Of a DNA stretch of 64,000 bases, positions 45,252-52,718 are shown piece after piece (positions within the stretch are counted from its first letter, which is position 1; each line of letters opens with the position of its first letter). The translations under genes were made by a program, and so were the position numbers. This stretch comes from JACKOB01 sp024234575 (GTDB taxonomy: Bacteria > Pseudomonadota > Gammaproteobacteria > Pseudomonadales > Oleiphilaceae), in assembly GCA_051208035.1 (NCBI GenBank), contig JBPJFZ010000008.1, positions 1-64,000 on the forward strand, given 5' to 3'. Below the pieces are notes generated by a model, which saw nothing but the letters and a program-made list of their open reading frames with translations, had not been told where the DNA came from and did not search any database.

Positions 45252-46142
45252 CTAATTGCCCCGGTTAACGATATAATCACTAAGTGCTTTTAGTACCCTG
45301 GTATCGGCGTAAACGAGTAGGTCCAATTCAGACTTTGCCAGCTCAAGCAATTGTCGGCATTTGTGTTTAGCGCCATCGAGTCCCAGTAATGAAACGTAGG
45401 TAGGCTTATTTAGGGCCGCATCAGCCCCTTGTTGTTTGCCCAAGGTGTCGGTGTCGGCTTCCACATCGAGAATGTCATCTTTCACCTGAAAGGCAAGGCC
45501 GATGCAGCGGGCAAAACTGCGCAAAGCAGAAATGGTTTCCGGGTTGTTTTTACCCGCACACATAGCGCCAAGCACCACACTTGCCTCGATTAATGCCCCG
45601 GTTTTGTAAAGATGCATGGACTCAAGTTGAGCAATGCTTAGGGGTTGCCCCACAGATGCCAGATCAATGGATTGCCCGGCAACCATCCCTTCGGCACCAC
45701 TTGCCGCAGCAAGTACCGAGACCATCTGCAGGCGGTGTTCGGCACTGAAGTCTTTGCTTTCGGCAATGACTTTAAAGGCCAAAGCTTGCAGAGCGTCACC
45801 CGCCAGAATGGCCGTAGCTTCATCGAAGGCACGATGGCAAGTGGGTTTTCCCCGGCGCAAGTCATCATTATCCATAGCGGGAAGATCGTCATGGATCAGC
45901 GAGTAAACATGGATCATCTCCATGGCGCAAGCAGGTCGAAGAGTGGGTTGGCGAGTGGCACCAAAGGCTTCGGCGGTGGCTATTAACAATGCCGGGCGTA
46001 CTCTTTTACCGCCATTAAGTGTGCTGTAACGCATGGCCTGAAGCAGGCGGTCGTGGGCTATATCGGTGCGAGTGAGTAGTAAGCCCAGAGCGTGCTCGGT
46101 ATCTTTTGCGCAAGAAGCCAGAAAAGAAGGGAAGTCAGTCAT
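45252..46142 (-). CDS. ispA: (2E,6E)-farnesyl diphosphate synthase
   Basis: Makes farnesyl diphosphate, the precursor of undecaprenyl phosphate and quinone side chains. The 296 residues have the first aspartate-rich motif DDLPAMDND (85-93), the second in QVKDDILD, and GGKRVRPALL near the start. It overlaps the end of xseB by 8 bp and sits in the common order xseB-ispA-dxs. Confidence 0.96.
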   Translation of the reverse strand: MTDFPSFLASCAKDTEHALGLLLTRTDIAHDRLLQAMRYSTLNGGKRVRPALLIATAEAFGATRQPTLRPACAMEMIHVYSLIHDDLPAMDNDDLRRGKPTCHRAFDEATAILAGDALQALAFKVIAESKDFSAEHRLQMVSVLAAASGAEGMVAGQSIDLASVGQPLSIAQLESMHLYKTGALIEASVVLGAMCAGKNNPETISALRSFARCIGLAFQVKDDILDVEADTDTLGKQQGADAALNKPTYVSLLGLDGAKHKCRQLLELAKSELDLLVYADTRVLKALSDYIVNRGN

Positions 46143-46380
46143 TCGTGGCTTCCAGAAAGGGCGTTTTAACTAACTCTGCGTCGCTTTCCTGGATAAGCAT
46201 GACGCGCTGTTCGGCACTCTGCAGGGCTTTTTGGCATTCTTTGCTCAATTTTATGCCTTCTTCATAGGCACTTAAGGATTTTTCTAAAGTCAAATCCCCT
46301 TGCTCCATTGTCTTGACGATATTTTCCAGCTCACCTAGCGCAGATTCAAAATTAAAATCACTCGCGTTTTTCTTTTTCAT
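46135..46380 (-). CDS. xseB: Exodeoxyribonuclease VII small subunit
   Basis: The accessory subunit of exonuclease VII, which degrades single-stranded DNA in concert with XseA. The 81 residues contain FESALGELENIVKTMEQGDL, TLEKSLSAYEEG and LSKECQKALQSAEQRV. The frame stays open for another 200 codons upstream, but that part is antisense to pomA and has no family match; ATG 46380 with AGGG upstream is the natural start. The 292-bp divergent gap to pomA must hold promoters for both directions. Confidence 0.93.
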   Translation of the reverse strand: MKKKNASDFNFESALGELENIVKTMEQGDLTLEKSLSAYEEGIKLSKECQKALQSAEQRVMLIQESDAELVKTPFLEATND

Positions 46381-46672
46381 GGGATGCCCTGAGTTTTTAG
46401 CACTCGTTGATATCGAGATAAATGAATTTTCAATCTCGGTGAATTTTTTTAAAAAGCGACTAAACTGATATTCGATAGCCGGATTATAAACAAAATATGA
46501 AGTAAATGAAGTTGGTCTATTTAGCCAATTTTGTTGGGTTACAGTCGGATTTGCTTTTGCCTGTTGAACAAAAATACAGGATGTCTCGTGTATACGTAAT
46601 TTTTTAACGGCTGTGTCAGGAATAATTCTTAAACAGTTTTGATCATCGTTACCTGATTTAAAGGAGTATTGT

Positions 46673-47431
46673 GTGGATCTAGCGACCCTCATCGGTCTGA
46701 TTGGTGGCTTTGCTATCGTTCTAATGGCGATGGTGCTGGGTGGTTCACTCAGTATGTTTTTTGATGTTCCCTCCACACTAATCGTATTTGGTGGCACCTT
46801 GTTTGTAGCCTTGATGAAGTTTTCTGTCTCGCAGTTTTTGGGTGCTGGTAAGACCGTCGCCAAGGCATTTATGTTTAAGTTGGACAAGCCTGAAGAGTTG
46901 ATCGATTTGATTGTTGAGTTGGCAGATGCAGCCAGAAAAGGCGGCCTGTTGTCGTTGGAAGGTAAGGAAATTAACAACGATTTTCTGGCAAAAGGTATTC
47001 AATTGCTGGTGGATGGGCATGACTCCGATGTGGTTAGAACCTTGATGACCAAAGATAAAAATTTAGCTATCGAACGTCATAAAACAGGGGCCAGTGTTTG
47101 GGGCTGCATGGGGGATATCGGTCCTGCCATGGGAATGATCGGTACCCTGGTAGGCCTGGTGGCCATGTTATCAAATATGGATGACCCGAAGTCGATCGGG
47201 CCATCTATGGCAGTAGCGCTGCTGACAACACTCTATGGTGCCATGTTGGCAAACATGGTGGCGATACCCTTTGCTGATAAATTAAAGTTGCGAATGGCAG
47301 AAGAAGCGCTGGTAAAAAGCATGGTGATAGATGCGTTGCTCGCGATTCAGGCCGGACAGAACCCTCGTGTTATCGAAAGCATGCTTAGAACTTATCTTCC
47401 TGAAGGTAAGCGTGAAGTCGCTGCAGATTAA
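46673..47431 (+). CDS. pomA: Sodium-type flagellar stator protein PomA
   Basis: The membrane stator subunit that converts ion flow to flagellar torque. The 252 residues follow Vibrio PomA closely: MDLATLIGLIGGFAIVLMAM at the start, DAARKGGLLSLE, and GPAMGMIGTLVGLVAMLSNM in the pore-forming third helix. NPRVIESMLRTYLPEGKR closes the protein. It has four membrane helices and a large cytoplasmic loop with charged residues. It starts with GTG behind AAGGAG. Similarity to PomA rather than MotA suggests sodium coupling; this is inference. Confidence 0.94.
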   Translation: MDLATLIGLIGGFAIVLMAMVLGGSLSMFFDVPSTLIVFGGTLFVALMKFSVSQFLGAGKTVAKAFMFKLDKPEELIDLIVELADAARKGGLLSLEGKEINNDFLAKGIQLLVDGHDSDVVRTLMTKDKNLAIERHKTGASVWGCMGDIGPAMGMIGTLVGLVAMLSNMDDPKSIGPSMAVALLTTLYGAMLANMVAIPFADKLKLRMAEEALVKSMVIDALLAIQAGQNPRVIESMLRTYLPEGKREVAAD

Positions 47432-47501
47432 TCTTCAATCATTATGGAAATACGGATTCAATTGCTAATAATTTTCTGCCGCATATTATCAGGGCCGCAC
47501 G

Positions 47502-48509
47502 ATGAGTGATGACGACGAGCAGGATTGCGAATGCGTCCCAGGTCTGCCCGCTTGGATGGGGACATTTGCCGACTTAATGTCGTTGCTGATGTGCTTCTTC
47601 GTGCTTCTTTTATCTTTTTCAGAGATGGATGTTCTGAAGTTTAAGCGACTCGCCGGGTCGATGCGCGATGCCTTTGGAGTACAAAATCAGGTTAATGTTG
47701 TGGATATCCCCAAAGGAACCAGCATCATTGCCCAGGAGTTTTCGCCGGGCAAACCCGATCCGAGTCCGTTGCAGGTGGTGATGCAACATACGGTAGACCC
47801 TGATAAACAATCGCTGGAGTTGCTCTGTGAGGCCGAGGTTGAAAAGGCCATTGAAGAAGAGTGTCCGGAGCCTACCGAACAATCCGAAAAAGAATTGAAC
47901 GAAATTGTGGTGCAGCGGCTACAGGAAATGGCCGAAAAAACCGAGAACAACGCTATGGAAATGGCAGCCAAACTTGAACAGGAAATTCGCAACGAACAGG
48001 TAGAGATTGAAACCCGAGGCCGCAAACTTATCATCCGCGTGCAGGAAAAAGGATCGTTTGCCTCAGGGTCGGCAGAGTTGCAGGAAGAGTTTTTTCCAAT
48101 TCTCGAAAAGCTCATTCAAAGCCTTGCTCAAATAGAAGGCAATATTTCTGTAGAAGGGCATACTGACAGCATTCCTATCAAGACCCGTGAGTTCCCATCT
48201 AACTGGGATTTGTCCATTGCGCGGGCATTAGAGGTCGCGCATGGCCTTTTCGATGATGGTACGTTGGCCCAGTCGCGTTTTCGTATAGCCGGTTTTGCCG
48301 ACACCAAACCTCTGGTTCCTAACGATACGGCGCAAAATCGGGCAATAAATCGTCGCGTCGAAATTGTTCTGCAAGAAGCGCCTGACCCAGCACTGAAAGA
48401 AAGTATGCAAAAGATGCGCGATGCGGCTACTACATCACCTGAAGCGTTCACTTCAGGTAAGAAAGATGAGGGTGGCTTTTTTGATCTTGAAAATAATGAA
48501 ATTTTCTAA
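47502..48509 (+). CDS. pomB: Sodium-type flagellar stator protein PomB
   Basis: Partner of PomA that anchors the stator to peptidoglycan. The 335 residues have a short acidic N-terminus and one membrane helix (about 21-42) carrying the ion-binding Asp24 in MGTFADLMSLLM. A plug/linker region leads to the C-terminal OmpA-like domain, with GHTDSIPI and NRAINRRVEI. DIPKGTSIIAQEF (67-79) matches Vibrio PomB exactly. The linker is unusually rich in glutamate (about 105-170). It lies 70 bp behind pomA. Confidence 0.95.
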   Translation: MSDDDEQDCECVPGLPAWMGTFADLMSLLMCFFVLLLSFSEMDVLKFKRLAGSMRDAFGVQNQVNVVDIPKGTSIIAQEFSPGKPDPSPLQVVMQHTVDPDKQSLELLCEAEVEKAIEEECPEPTEQSEKELNEIVVQRLQEMAEKTENNAMEMAAKLEQEIRNEQVEIETRGRKLIIRVQEKGSFASGSAELQEEFFPILEKLIQSLAQIEGNISVEGHTDSIPIKTREFPSNWDLSIARALEVAHGLFDDGTLAQSRFRIAGFADTKPLVPNDTAQNRAINRRVEIVLQEAPDPALKESMQKMRDAATTSPEAFTSGKKDEGGFFDLENNEIF

Positions 48510-48596
48510 CAACGTGATCTCTGCTATCTGTGGAAGTGGGCAGGTGAGGTGTACGTTGAGTGATTGTTACACGCTATTGATTTAAAGAGGCGAATA

Positions 48597-49190
48597 ATGT
48601 CATTGGGCGAACCCAGACAAGATGGACAAGAAAGGCGACGCTATTTTCGCGTGGTTGATCAGTTGATGATTGGTTATTCGGTGGTGGTGGACGAGCCCGC
48701 ATTAACGACGCATCGCATAGGAGCTCAGGCGACAGCGATTGGTCAGTTAGAAAATATGATTTCCGAAAGTCTCGCCAAGATCCGTTCCAATAATCCAGTA
48801 CTGACAGAAGTGCTGGAGTTATTTAATCGCAAGATTAATCTGGCACTTTCCATTGACGAAAAGCGGTTACACAACGTTGATGCGGCTGAAAAAAGCATGA
48901 AAGATGTCAATCTCAGTGCTTGTGGGATTGCCTTTCCGGTGGATGATACCATTGCTGTGGGAACTTCTCTTTTGCTTGATATGACGTTACTGCCGAGCTT
49001 TATAAATTTGAATTTAAAGGCGCAAGTAATTGGCACTTCACCGCTTGCCGAGGCCGAAGGTGCGGATAAGTATATGTTGCGGGCCGATTTTCTCGAGTTG
49101 TCAGATGTTGAGCAAGAGTTGCTGGTGCAGCATGTCATTCGGTGCCAGGCTTTGGCATTGAAAGCGCGGCGAGAAGCACGCGAAAAGTAG
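48597..49190 (+). CDS. PilZ-domain protein, probable c-di-GMP receptor
   Basis: The 197-residue protein has the two PilZ ligand motifs: RRRYFR (13-18) containing RxxxR, and N105-L-S-A-C-G110 fitting [D/N]xSxxG. Between them is an extra helical insert of about 60 residues (50-105), so the domain is not a minimal PilZ. A clear ribosome binding site (AAAGAGG, 6 bp) fixes the ATG at 48597. Directly behind pomAB, it could couple c-di-GMP to stator function, as PilZ proteins do elsewhere. That link is inferred from position. Confidence 0.8.
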   Translation: MSLGEPRQDGQERRRYFRVVDQLMIGYSVVVDEPALTTHRIGAQATAIGQLENMISESLAKIRSNNPVLTEVLELFNRKINLALSIDEKRLHNVDAAEKSMKDVNLSACGIAFPVDDTIAVGTSLLLDMTLLPSFINLNLKAQVIGTSPLAEAEGADKYMLRADFLELSDVEQELLVQHVIRCQALALKARREAREK

Positions 49191-49193
49191 TTG

Positions 49194-49970
49194 TCAGCAG
49201 AATGTGATGGTTTCTTGTACTTTGCGTGTTTTTTCTCCCCGAACGTATGATTGTTCCAGAAAATCAACTTGGCCGTCTTGGTTTAGTGAAAGCCAGGTTG
49301 TTGCTCTGGTACCGTAGCTGTTGCCGCGAATAAATATCGAAGATAGTTGTCTCTCCCACTCCAGGCCAATACCCGTGTCGGGCAATTGTGCATCAGCCGC
49401 AGGTGTATCGTCTTGGAATATATTGAGAAAAACATCTGGCTCTTTCGTGCTTACACTGAAACTGGTTGAGGATAAAGCCTCGGTGAATCTTTGCTTTGCT
49501 TTCGCAACTTTTGGCCAAGGTGTATCCAGTAAATGATTGCTGATGCCGTAGATGCCTGGTGTTAGTGCATGGGGCGGTAAGGAAGATCTGTTTGAGTAAT
49601 AATATAGTTCGTTATTGTCATAACAAAGCAAGTTGAATCCCGCAAACTCGCTGGCCGCCTGGGCGACTGAGCCCATATAGCTTGCAGCACTCTCTTCTGT
49701 TTTAAGAAAGTTTTGAATCAGCGTTCCGCGAGAGGTTACATAAGTTGTACTGTCTAATTGTCGATAGTTGGTCAGTGCGGCGAGCTTGCCTCTATTCGAC
49801 AGGCCTAGCCAGCTGCCTCCCTGTTTTTGGTCTCTGCCAGCAAACACATCAGATTGGTCATGCCACCAATGGGCTGCCTGCGTTGGTCGATCATAAAACT
49901 CATCGCGATTGCTGAGCATAAGCAGTGGATATCCGGGAACTGTTTTCCATGCGAGAACTATTAGGCACAT
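49194..49970 (-). CDS. NRDE family protein (TANGO2-like)
   Basis: A 258-residue protein of the NRDE/TANGO2 family. With the ATG at 49970 (AGGGAGA upstream) it starts MCLIVLAWK, exposing the conserved Cys2, and carries the name-giving S-N-R-D-E-F (20-25). GGSWLGLSNRGKLAALTNYR follows. The N-terminal cysteine and fold suggest an Ntn-hydrolase-like enzyme, and the eukaryotic homologue has been linked to Golgi and heme handling. The bacterial role is unknown. It converges on the PilZ gene (3-bp gap) and diverges from the permease. Confidence 0.85.
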   Translation of the reverse strand: MCLIVLAWKTVPGYPLLMLSNRDEFYDRPTQAAHWWHDQSDVFAGRDQKQGGSWLGLSNRGKLAALTNYRQLDSTTYVTSRGTLIQNFLKTEESAASYMGSVAQAASEFAGFNLLCYDNNELYYYSNRSSLPPHALTPGIYGISNHLLDTPWPKVAKAKQRFTEALSSTSFSVSTKEPDVFLNIFQDDTPAADAQLPDTGIGLEWERQLSSIFIRGNSYGTRATTWLSLNQDGQVDFLEQSYVRGEKTRKVQETITFC

Positions 49971-50062
49971 AATGCGTCTCCCTAGAGATTTTTTCCCAAG
50001 AATATGGCGGGTTTGTTGTATCATAGCCGCAATTTATGGAAGGCGTGAAGCCGGGTGGAGAA

Positions 50063-50857
50063 ATGATCTTAACCAGTCTGATAGGGTATCTATGTTTGGG
50101 TGCGGTAGCCGGAACACTGGCCGGGCTTTTTGGCATTGGCGGCGGCTTGATAATCGTACCTGCGTTAGTGTTCAGTTTTACCTTACAGGGGGTATCTGCT
50201 GATGTGTTGACTCACATGGCGGTAGGTACATCGTTGGCAACTATTATTTTTACATCGTTCAGTTCGGTGAAAGCGCATCATGCGAAAGGGGCGGTGTTGT
50301 GGCGTGTATTTAAACCACTTGCAGTGGGTATCGTGATAGGTGCAGCGCTGGGTGCCCACACAGCTAGTGAATTGAGCGGTAAGGCGTTACAGACGATAAT
50401 TGGTATTTTTGCCTTGGTGATTGCGGCACAGATGGCATTTGGCCTGGCGCCTTCTGCTACGCGCGCCTTGCCTGACAAAGGCAGTCTGGGTGCGGCGGGC
50501 GGCGTGATTGGGTGGGCGTCGGCTATTTTTGGAATTGGCGGTGGCAGCTTAACGGTACCATATTTAACCTGGTGCAACGTTAACATGCAGAAAGCGGTGG
50601 CAACTTCGGCAGCCTGTGGTCTGCCAATTGCTGTTGCCGGTGCGACAATGAACATCTATGAAGGGTGGGCACATCCTTCATTGCCAGAATACAGTTTCGG
50701 CTTTGTTTATTGGCCAGCACTGATTGGTATTGTGTCGACCAGTATGCTGTTTGCCAAATTCGGTGCGAAATTGGCGCATCGGTTACCTTCACTGGTGTTA
50801 AAACGTATATTTGCCCTGCTGCTGGTGGCGGTTGGGCTCAAGTTTCTCTTAGGTTAA
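50063..50857 (+). CDS. TSUP family permease (TauE/SafE type)
   Basis: An inner-membrane transporter of 264 residues with about eight membrane segments and two internal repeats. These begin LAGLFGIGGGLIIVPAL and WASAIFGIGGGSLTVPYL, the glycine-rich repeats of the sulfite-exporter TauE/SafE family. The substrate is uncertain; family members move sulfite, sulfoacetate and other organosulfur anions. I chose the ATG at 50063. An in-frame ATG at 50036 adds nine residues. It is 9 bp before lgt and probably co-transcribed with it. Confidence 0.88.
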   Translation: MILTSLIGYLCLGAVAGTLAGLFGIGGGLIIVPALVFSFTLQGVSADVLTHMAVGTSLATIIFTSFSSVKAHHAKGAVLWRVFKPLAVGIVIGAALGAHTASELSGKALQTIIGIFALVIAAQMAFGLAPSATRALPDKGSLGAAGGVIGWASAIFGIGGGSLTVPYLTWCNVNMQKAVATSAACGLPIAVAGATMNIYEGWAHPSLPEYSFGFVYWPALIGIVSTSMLFAKFGAKLAHRLPSLVLKRIFALLLVAVGLKFLLG

Positions 50858-50866
50858 GGATAAGAC

Positions 50867-51658
50867 ATGATTCAATATCCACAGATTGATCCAGTGGCGA
50901 TTGCGCTTGGGCCATTGAAGGTACATTGGTACGGGCTGATGTATCTGGTTGGTTTTGCTGGGGCCTGGTGGCTGGGAACCAAACGCGCGCAGAGGCCAGA
51001 CTCGCCACTGAAGCCAGAACAAGTGGGCGACCTTATCTTTTATGCGGCGATGGGGGTGATTCTTGGTGGGCGTTTTGGCTATGTGTTTTTTTACAATTTC
51101 GATCGTTTTTTAGAAGAGCCCTTATGGGCATTAAAAGTGTGGGAAGGTGGGATGTCTTTCCATGGTGGTTTAATCGGGGTGTTGTGTGCGGCGCTCTGGT
51201 ACGCAAAGCGTCTCAATACAACGTTCTTCCAGCTGACCGATTTCGTTGCGCCTTTGGTGCCAGTGGGGCTAGGGGCTGGCCGCATTGGTAATTTTATTGG
51301 TGGTGAACTTTGGGGCAGGGTAACGGATGTGCCTTGGGCAATGGTGTTTCCCCGCGCAGACTCATTTACCCGTCACCCGTCACAGTTGTATCAGTTTGCG
51401 TTAGAAGGTGTTGCCTTGTTTTGTATTCTTTGGTGGTACTCTGCCAAGCCACGGCCACGCATAGCGGTCTCTGGCATGTTTCTTACCTGCTATGGCGCGT
51501 TTCGATTTATCGTTGAGTTTACCCGCCAGCCCGATGAGCATTTGGGCTTTATCGCGTGGGATTGGCTGACCATGGGGCAGTTGTTGTCATTGCCAATGGT
51601 GCTTGTTGGGGTGGGGATGATTGCATACGCGCACAAGCAAAAGGCGCCAGCCGTCTAG
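50867..51658 (+). CDS. lgt: Prolipoprotein diacylglyceryl transferase
   Basis: Attaches diacylglycerol to the lipobox cysteine of prolipoproteins (for instance LpoA in this window). The 263-residue inner-membrane protein has about seven helices, H99 in MSFHGGLIG and the signature GAGRIGNFIGGELWGR with R139. YGAFRFIVEFTRQPDEHLG follows near the end. Confidence 0.96.
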   Translation: MIQYPQIDPVAIALGPLKVHWYGLMYLVGFAGAWWLGTKRAQRPDSPLKPEQVGDLIFYAAMGVILGGRFGYVFFYNFDRFLEEPLWALKVWEGGMSFHGGLIGVLCAALWYAKRLNTTFFQLTDFVAPLVPVGLGAGRIGNFIGGELWGRVTDVPWAMVFPRADSFTRHPSQLYQFALEGVALFCILWWYSAKPRPRIAVSGMFLTCYGAFRFIVEFTRQPDEHLGFIAWDWLTMGQLLSLPMVLVGVGMIAYAHKQKAPAV

Positions 51659-51753
51659 CCGTTAACTCATAGGGAGAGCCGTGCGCACCATACCGGTGTT
51701 GATAAAAGTGAAACGGAGCGCATAGCACACCCTATGTTTTCGAATAACGGCAC

Positions 51754-52548
51754 TTAAACCGAAACCGGTGCTTTAATATGAGGGTGAAATTCGTAATTCT
51801 GAATCTCAAAATCATCATACTGATAATCGAAAAGCGATGCCGGTTTGCGGGTGATGTTAAGCGTTGGCAACGGCAATGGCTCTCTTGATAGCTGTAGGTG
51901 TGTCTGTTCCATGTGATTTGAGTACAGGTGCGTGTCCCCGCCCGTCCAAACGAAGTCCCCCACATCCAGGTCACATTGCTGTGCCATCATATGTGTTAAC
52001 AGTGCATAAGAGGCAATATTGAACGGTAAGCCGAGGAATACGTCGCAGCTGCGCTGATACAACTGGCAGGATAGTTTGTTATTGGCCACGTAAAACTGAA
52101 ACAGCGAATGGCACGGTGGTAGCGCCATCTGGTCAACGAACGATGGGTTGTATGCCACCACCATTAAACGACGGCTGTTGGGGTTGGTTTTTATCTGTTG
52201 AATAACATTGCTGATTTGATCAACAGAGGTGCCATCCGGAGACGGCCAAGAGCGCCATTGGAAGCCGTAAACCGGGCCAAGGTCTCCGTTTTCATCTGCC
52301 CAGTCATCCCAAATACTTACACCGTTCTCTTGCAGGTATTTAATATTGGTATCGCCATTTAAAAACCATAGCAGCTCATGAATAATCGAGCGCAAGTGCA
52401 GCTTTTTCGTTGTAACCAGAGGAAAGCCATCGTTCAGATCAAAGCGCATCTGGTGTCCGAAAACTGAACGCGTGCCGGTGCCGGTGCGGTCGGTGCGGTC
52501 GATGCCTTCGTTGAGAATACGGCGCATCAGGTCGAGATATTGTTTCAC
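51754..52548 (-). CDS. thyA: Thymidylate synthase
   Basis: Methylates dUMP to dTMP with methylenetetrahydrofolate. It has 264 residues, as in E. coli, with catalytic Cys146 in LPPCHSLFQFYV, and RRLMVVAYNPS and FNIASYALLTHM around it. The start is GTG with AGGAAA upstream on the minus strand. It converges on lgt. Its metabolic partner folA lies 7.4 kb to the right. Confidence 0.97.
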   Translation of the reverse strand: MKQYLDLMRRILNEGIDRTDRTGTGTRSVFGHQMRFDLNDGFPLVTTKKLHLRSIIHELLWFLNGDTNIKYLQENGVSIWDDWADENGDLGPVYGFQWRSWPSPDGTSVDQISNVIQQIKTNPNSRRLMVVAYNPSFVDQMALPPCHSLFQFYVANNKLSCQLYQRSCDVFLGLPFNIASYALLTHMMAQQCDLDVGDFVWTGGDTHLYSNHMEQTHLQLSREPLPLPTLNITRKPASLFDYQYDDFEIQNYEFHPHIKAPVSV

Positions 52549-52593
52549 TGGATTTCCTGGACGTAATAAATAAATGGGGAGCCATTAAACCGG

Positions 52594-52609
52594 CGCTCTA
52601 ATAAGAGCG
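52594..52609 (-). other. Small hairpin upstream of thyA
   Basis: CGCTCT and AGAGCG form a 6-bp stem with a 4-nt AATA loop, about 45 bp before the thyA start and between it and the receptor terminator. No function can be assigned. Confidence 0.3.
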
Positions 52610-52659
52610 GTATTAAAACACTCATCGATTGAAAAAAAAACAACTTGCTCAGGTGGCGC

Positions 52660-52686
52660 AAAAAAATGCCCCCGAGTTCGGAGGCA
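52660..52686 (-). terminator. Rho-independent terminator of the first chemoreceptor gene
   Basis: On the minus strand TGCCTCCG and CGGGGGCA form an 8-bp stem (one G-T pair) with a 4-nt loop, followed by seven T residues. It lies 33 bp behind the receptor stop. Confidence 0.9.
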
Positions 52687-52718
52687 ATAATTATCAGGAT
52701 TTTTTAGTTTTTGCTTAT

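Noticed and set aside
46461..46485. Possible sigma28 promoter for pomA (TAAACTGA ... GCCGGATT)
   Set aside because: The spacer is 9 bp instead of 11 and the -10 has mismatches; it is too weak to list, although flagellar control of pomAB would be expected.
46381..46977. An open frame extending xseB to 280 residues
   Set aside because: The extra 200 codons are antisense to pomA, have no family match, and XseB is normally about 80 residues. The ATG at 46380 has a ribosome binding site.
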